From assembly GCA_002722105.1 (NCBI GenBank), contig PBKF01000015.1, positions 18,921 through 25,826 of the forward strand: a stretch of DNA of 6,906 nucleotides, given 5' to 3'. Position numbers and translations under genes: made by a program. The stretch is from Fidelibacterota bacterium (GTDB taxonomy: Bacteria; Marinisomatota; Marinisomatia; Marinisomatales; UBA1611). Every line of letters begins with the position of its first letter. Position 1 is the first letter of the stretch. Positions 5,815 through 6,906 of the stretch are shown piece by piece. The notes under the pieces were generated by a model. The model did not search any database. It was not told the DNA's origin and was given only the letters and a program-made list of their open reading frames with translations.

Positions 5815-6600
5815 TTACTCCTTACAACTTTCTAATATTTTTGGTAAATCACCGATTGACTCAATAAAAGCATCTGGTTTGATTCCACTAGATTCTACCA
5901 TACCTTCATGGTATTTACCAGTTTTTACCAAGATACCCGGTATGCCTAGATGTTGTGCACCCTGCACATCATTAATTAGGTCATCACCAATCATAACTAC
6001 ATCGTCAGATCCTAATTTTAAATCATCCAAGGCACATTGAAAAAATAATTTATTTGGCTTTCCAACTATATGTGCTATTTGTCCAGTGGAAAATTCTAAG
6101 GCAGCAACAAGCCCTCCAACATCTAAACGCAAACCTAAATCTGTCTTGTAGTATTTACCTTTATGAAGCGCAATGATTTGAGCACCAGCCATAATTTGGA
6201 CAAAGGCAATATTTAAAATTTCAAAATCCCATTTATCGTAATCACCAATAACTACTACATCAGGTTGATCAATAGTTTCATCAAATTCTAGGTAATCTCT
6301 TTTTAGATCTTCTGTGATATAAAAGCTACAGGAAGGAGAACCCATTTTCCGTAAAAAATCAACTCCAGAAAAACCTGCAGAGATAATTTCATCTTCCTTA
6401 CAATCTAATCCGATATTTAATAATTCATGTTGTAAAGTTTTACGATTCTTTATAGTAGTATTTGTCAAAAATCGAAAGGGTAATCTATTTTCCCTTAAAA
6501 AAGCTAGGGTTTCTACTGCACCTGGTAACGCTCGACCAGATTGATAGAAAACACCATCTAAATCAAACAAAAACCCATTAGCTTTTCTGATCTGTTCCAT
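5815..6600 (-). CDS. HAD-IIA family phosphatase, LHPP-like
   Basis: This is a cytosolic haloacid-dehalogenase superfamily hydrolase of 261 residues, the normal size for class IIA (C2-cap) members. Motif I is DLDGV (13-17), with nucleophile Asp13 and acid/base Asp15. Motif II is LTNTT (45-49) with Thr46. Motif III is Lys181 in VGKPNKLFF, and motif IV is GDDLINDV (205-212) with Mg-binding Asp206 and Asp211. The cap lies between motifs II and III and carries KGKYYKTDLGLRLDVG (147-162). The overall pattern resembles animal LHPP (phospholysine/phosphohistidine inorganic pyrophosphate phosphatase) and HDHD2. The substrate could be PPi, a phosphoamino acid or a small phosphomonoester; motifs alone do not decide. 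The start codon lies 23 bases inside the end of the upstream membrane-protein gene, with only a weak GAGCAAG before it, but motif I at residue 13 fits this start. Its end overlaps the ribosome site of the next gene, so it sits mid-operon. Confidence 0.93.
   Translation of the reverse strand: MEQIRKANGFLFDLDGVFYQSGRALPGAVETLAFLRENRLPFRFLTNTTIKNRKTLQHELLNIGLDCKEDEIISAGFSGVDFLRKMGSPSCSFYITEDLKRDYLEFDETIDQPDVVVIGDYDKWDFEILNIAFVQIMAGAQIIALHKGKYYKTDLGLRLDVGGLVAALEFSTGQIAHIVGKPNKLFFQCALDDLKLGSDDVVMIGDDLINDVQGAQHLGIPGILVKTGKYHEGMVESSGIKPDAFIESIGDLPKILESCKE
5818..5823 (-). promoter_or_regulatory. Ribosome binding site of the repeat-protein gene
   Basis: AAGGAG on the minus strand, 5 bases before the ATG at 5812-5810, is the best Shine-Dalgarno in the window. 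It overlaps the Lys-Glu codons that end the phosphatase gene. It shows that this organism uses Shine-Dalgarno initiation at least for downstream cistrons, unlike the first genes of units here, which have weak or no such site. Confidence 0.8.
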
Positions 6601-6853
6601 CTTGCTCTGCTAATTTTTGATTTAAATCACTCATGTTTTGAATTGATTCGTTTTTACCAGTTACGCTTTCATCATATTCTCTATGCCAACTTTCTTTTGC
6701 ATATAAAATTCGTAAAATTAAAATGGCAGTGTAACCTAATAATAAAGTTATATATCCAATTACATGATACCAGTTTTCTCTATCAACCATAAGTAACAGA
6801 ATAAAGAGAATTAGGGGCATCCAACGAATCAATTTTTGAATTATTTTACTCAT
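6578..6853 (-). CDS. Small two-helix inner-membrane protein, function unknown
   Basis: The 91-residue product has a basic N-terminus (KIIQKLIR), a hydrophobic helix at about residues 11-23, a short DRENWYH turn and a second helix at about 30-50. It ends with a hydrophilic tail of some 40 residues rich in Glu, Asp, Asn and Gln, with a possible short helical stretch at 70-83. Both ends are predicted cytoplasmic. No family is recognised and no catalytic motif is seen. It is the first visible gene of the minus-strand cluster, and its last 23 bases overlap the start of the phosphatase gene, so the two are translated from one message. No clear Shine-Dalgarno precedes its ATG; the remaining 53 bases to the window edge are AT-rich and hold no further gene. 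A role in placing the phosphatase or the repeat protein at the membrane is only a guess from position. Confidence 0.75.
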   Translation of the reverse strand: MSKIIQKLIRWMPLILFILLLMVDRENWYHVIGYITLLLGYTAILILRILYAKESWHREYDESVTGKNESIQNMSDLNQKLAEQDGTDQKS

Positions 6854-6906
6854 GATATAAAAAATAATAGTTAAGCACTTTTTATATTTCTACCATATTA
6901 AAAATT

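Overview
The window is AT-rich bacterial DNA (roughly one third G+C by eye). It is gene-dense and uses the standard genetic code. No rRNA, tRNA, CRISPR array, insertion sequence or phage gene was seen, so this is a stretch of ordinary chromosome. The gene content (PPi-type phosphofructokinase, acetoacetyl-CoA synthetase, tandem type I GAPDH genes, an LHPP-like HAD phosphatase), the low G+C and small overlapping genes would fit an uncultivated, probably marine, member of the Fibrobacteres-Chlorobi-Bacteroidetes side of the tree, for example a Marinimicrobia/SAR406-like bacterium. That placement is a guess from gene style; no marker gene is present.

Layout. (1) 1-1146, minus strand: a PPi-dependent phosphofructokinase whose C-terminal end runs off the left edge. 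(2) 1147-1315: a divergent AT-rich spacer. (3) 1316-3259, plus strand: a full-length acetoacetyl-CoA synthetase. It converges on the GAPDH genes so tightly that both stop codons share the palindrome TTAA. (4) 5273 down to 3256, minus strand: two different GAPDH-family genes joined by an ATGA overlap. The downstream copy (3256-4257) is a canonical enzyme. The upstream copy (4254-5273) has lost the catalytic cysteine (now Ser154) and the phosphate-binding arginine, yet keeps an intact Rossmann fold. (5) 5275-5390: a spacer of about 115 bases with an inverted repeat. (6) 6853 down to 5391, minus strand: a compact cluster of a two-helix membrane protein, an LHPP/HAD-IIA phosphatase, a membrane-anchored protein with 23-residue repeats, and a 27-codon single-helix membrane protein; adjacent genes overlap or are separated by 2 bases.

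How the genes may work together. Phosphofructokinase and GAPDH are central glycolysis/gluconeogenesis steps; the PPi-type enzyme makes the first of these reversible and ATP-sparing. Acetoacetyl-CoA synthetase feeds acetoacetate into C4 acyl-CoA metabolism and appears to be an independent unit between two minus-strand units. The most interesting part is the translationally coupled pair of a live GAPDH and a predicted catalytically dead GAPDH, which suggests a heteromeric or regulated GAPDH complex. The second point is the chain of small membrane proteins around the HAD phosphatase, including one gene too small for routine annotation.
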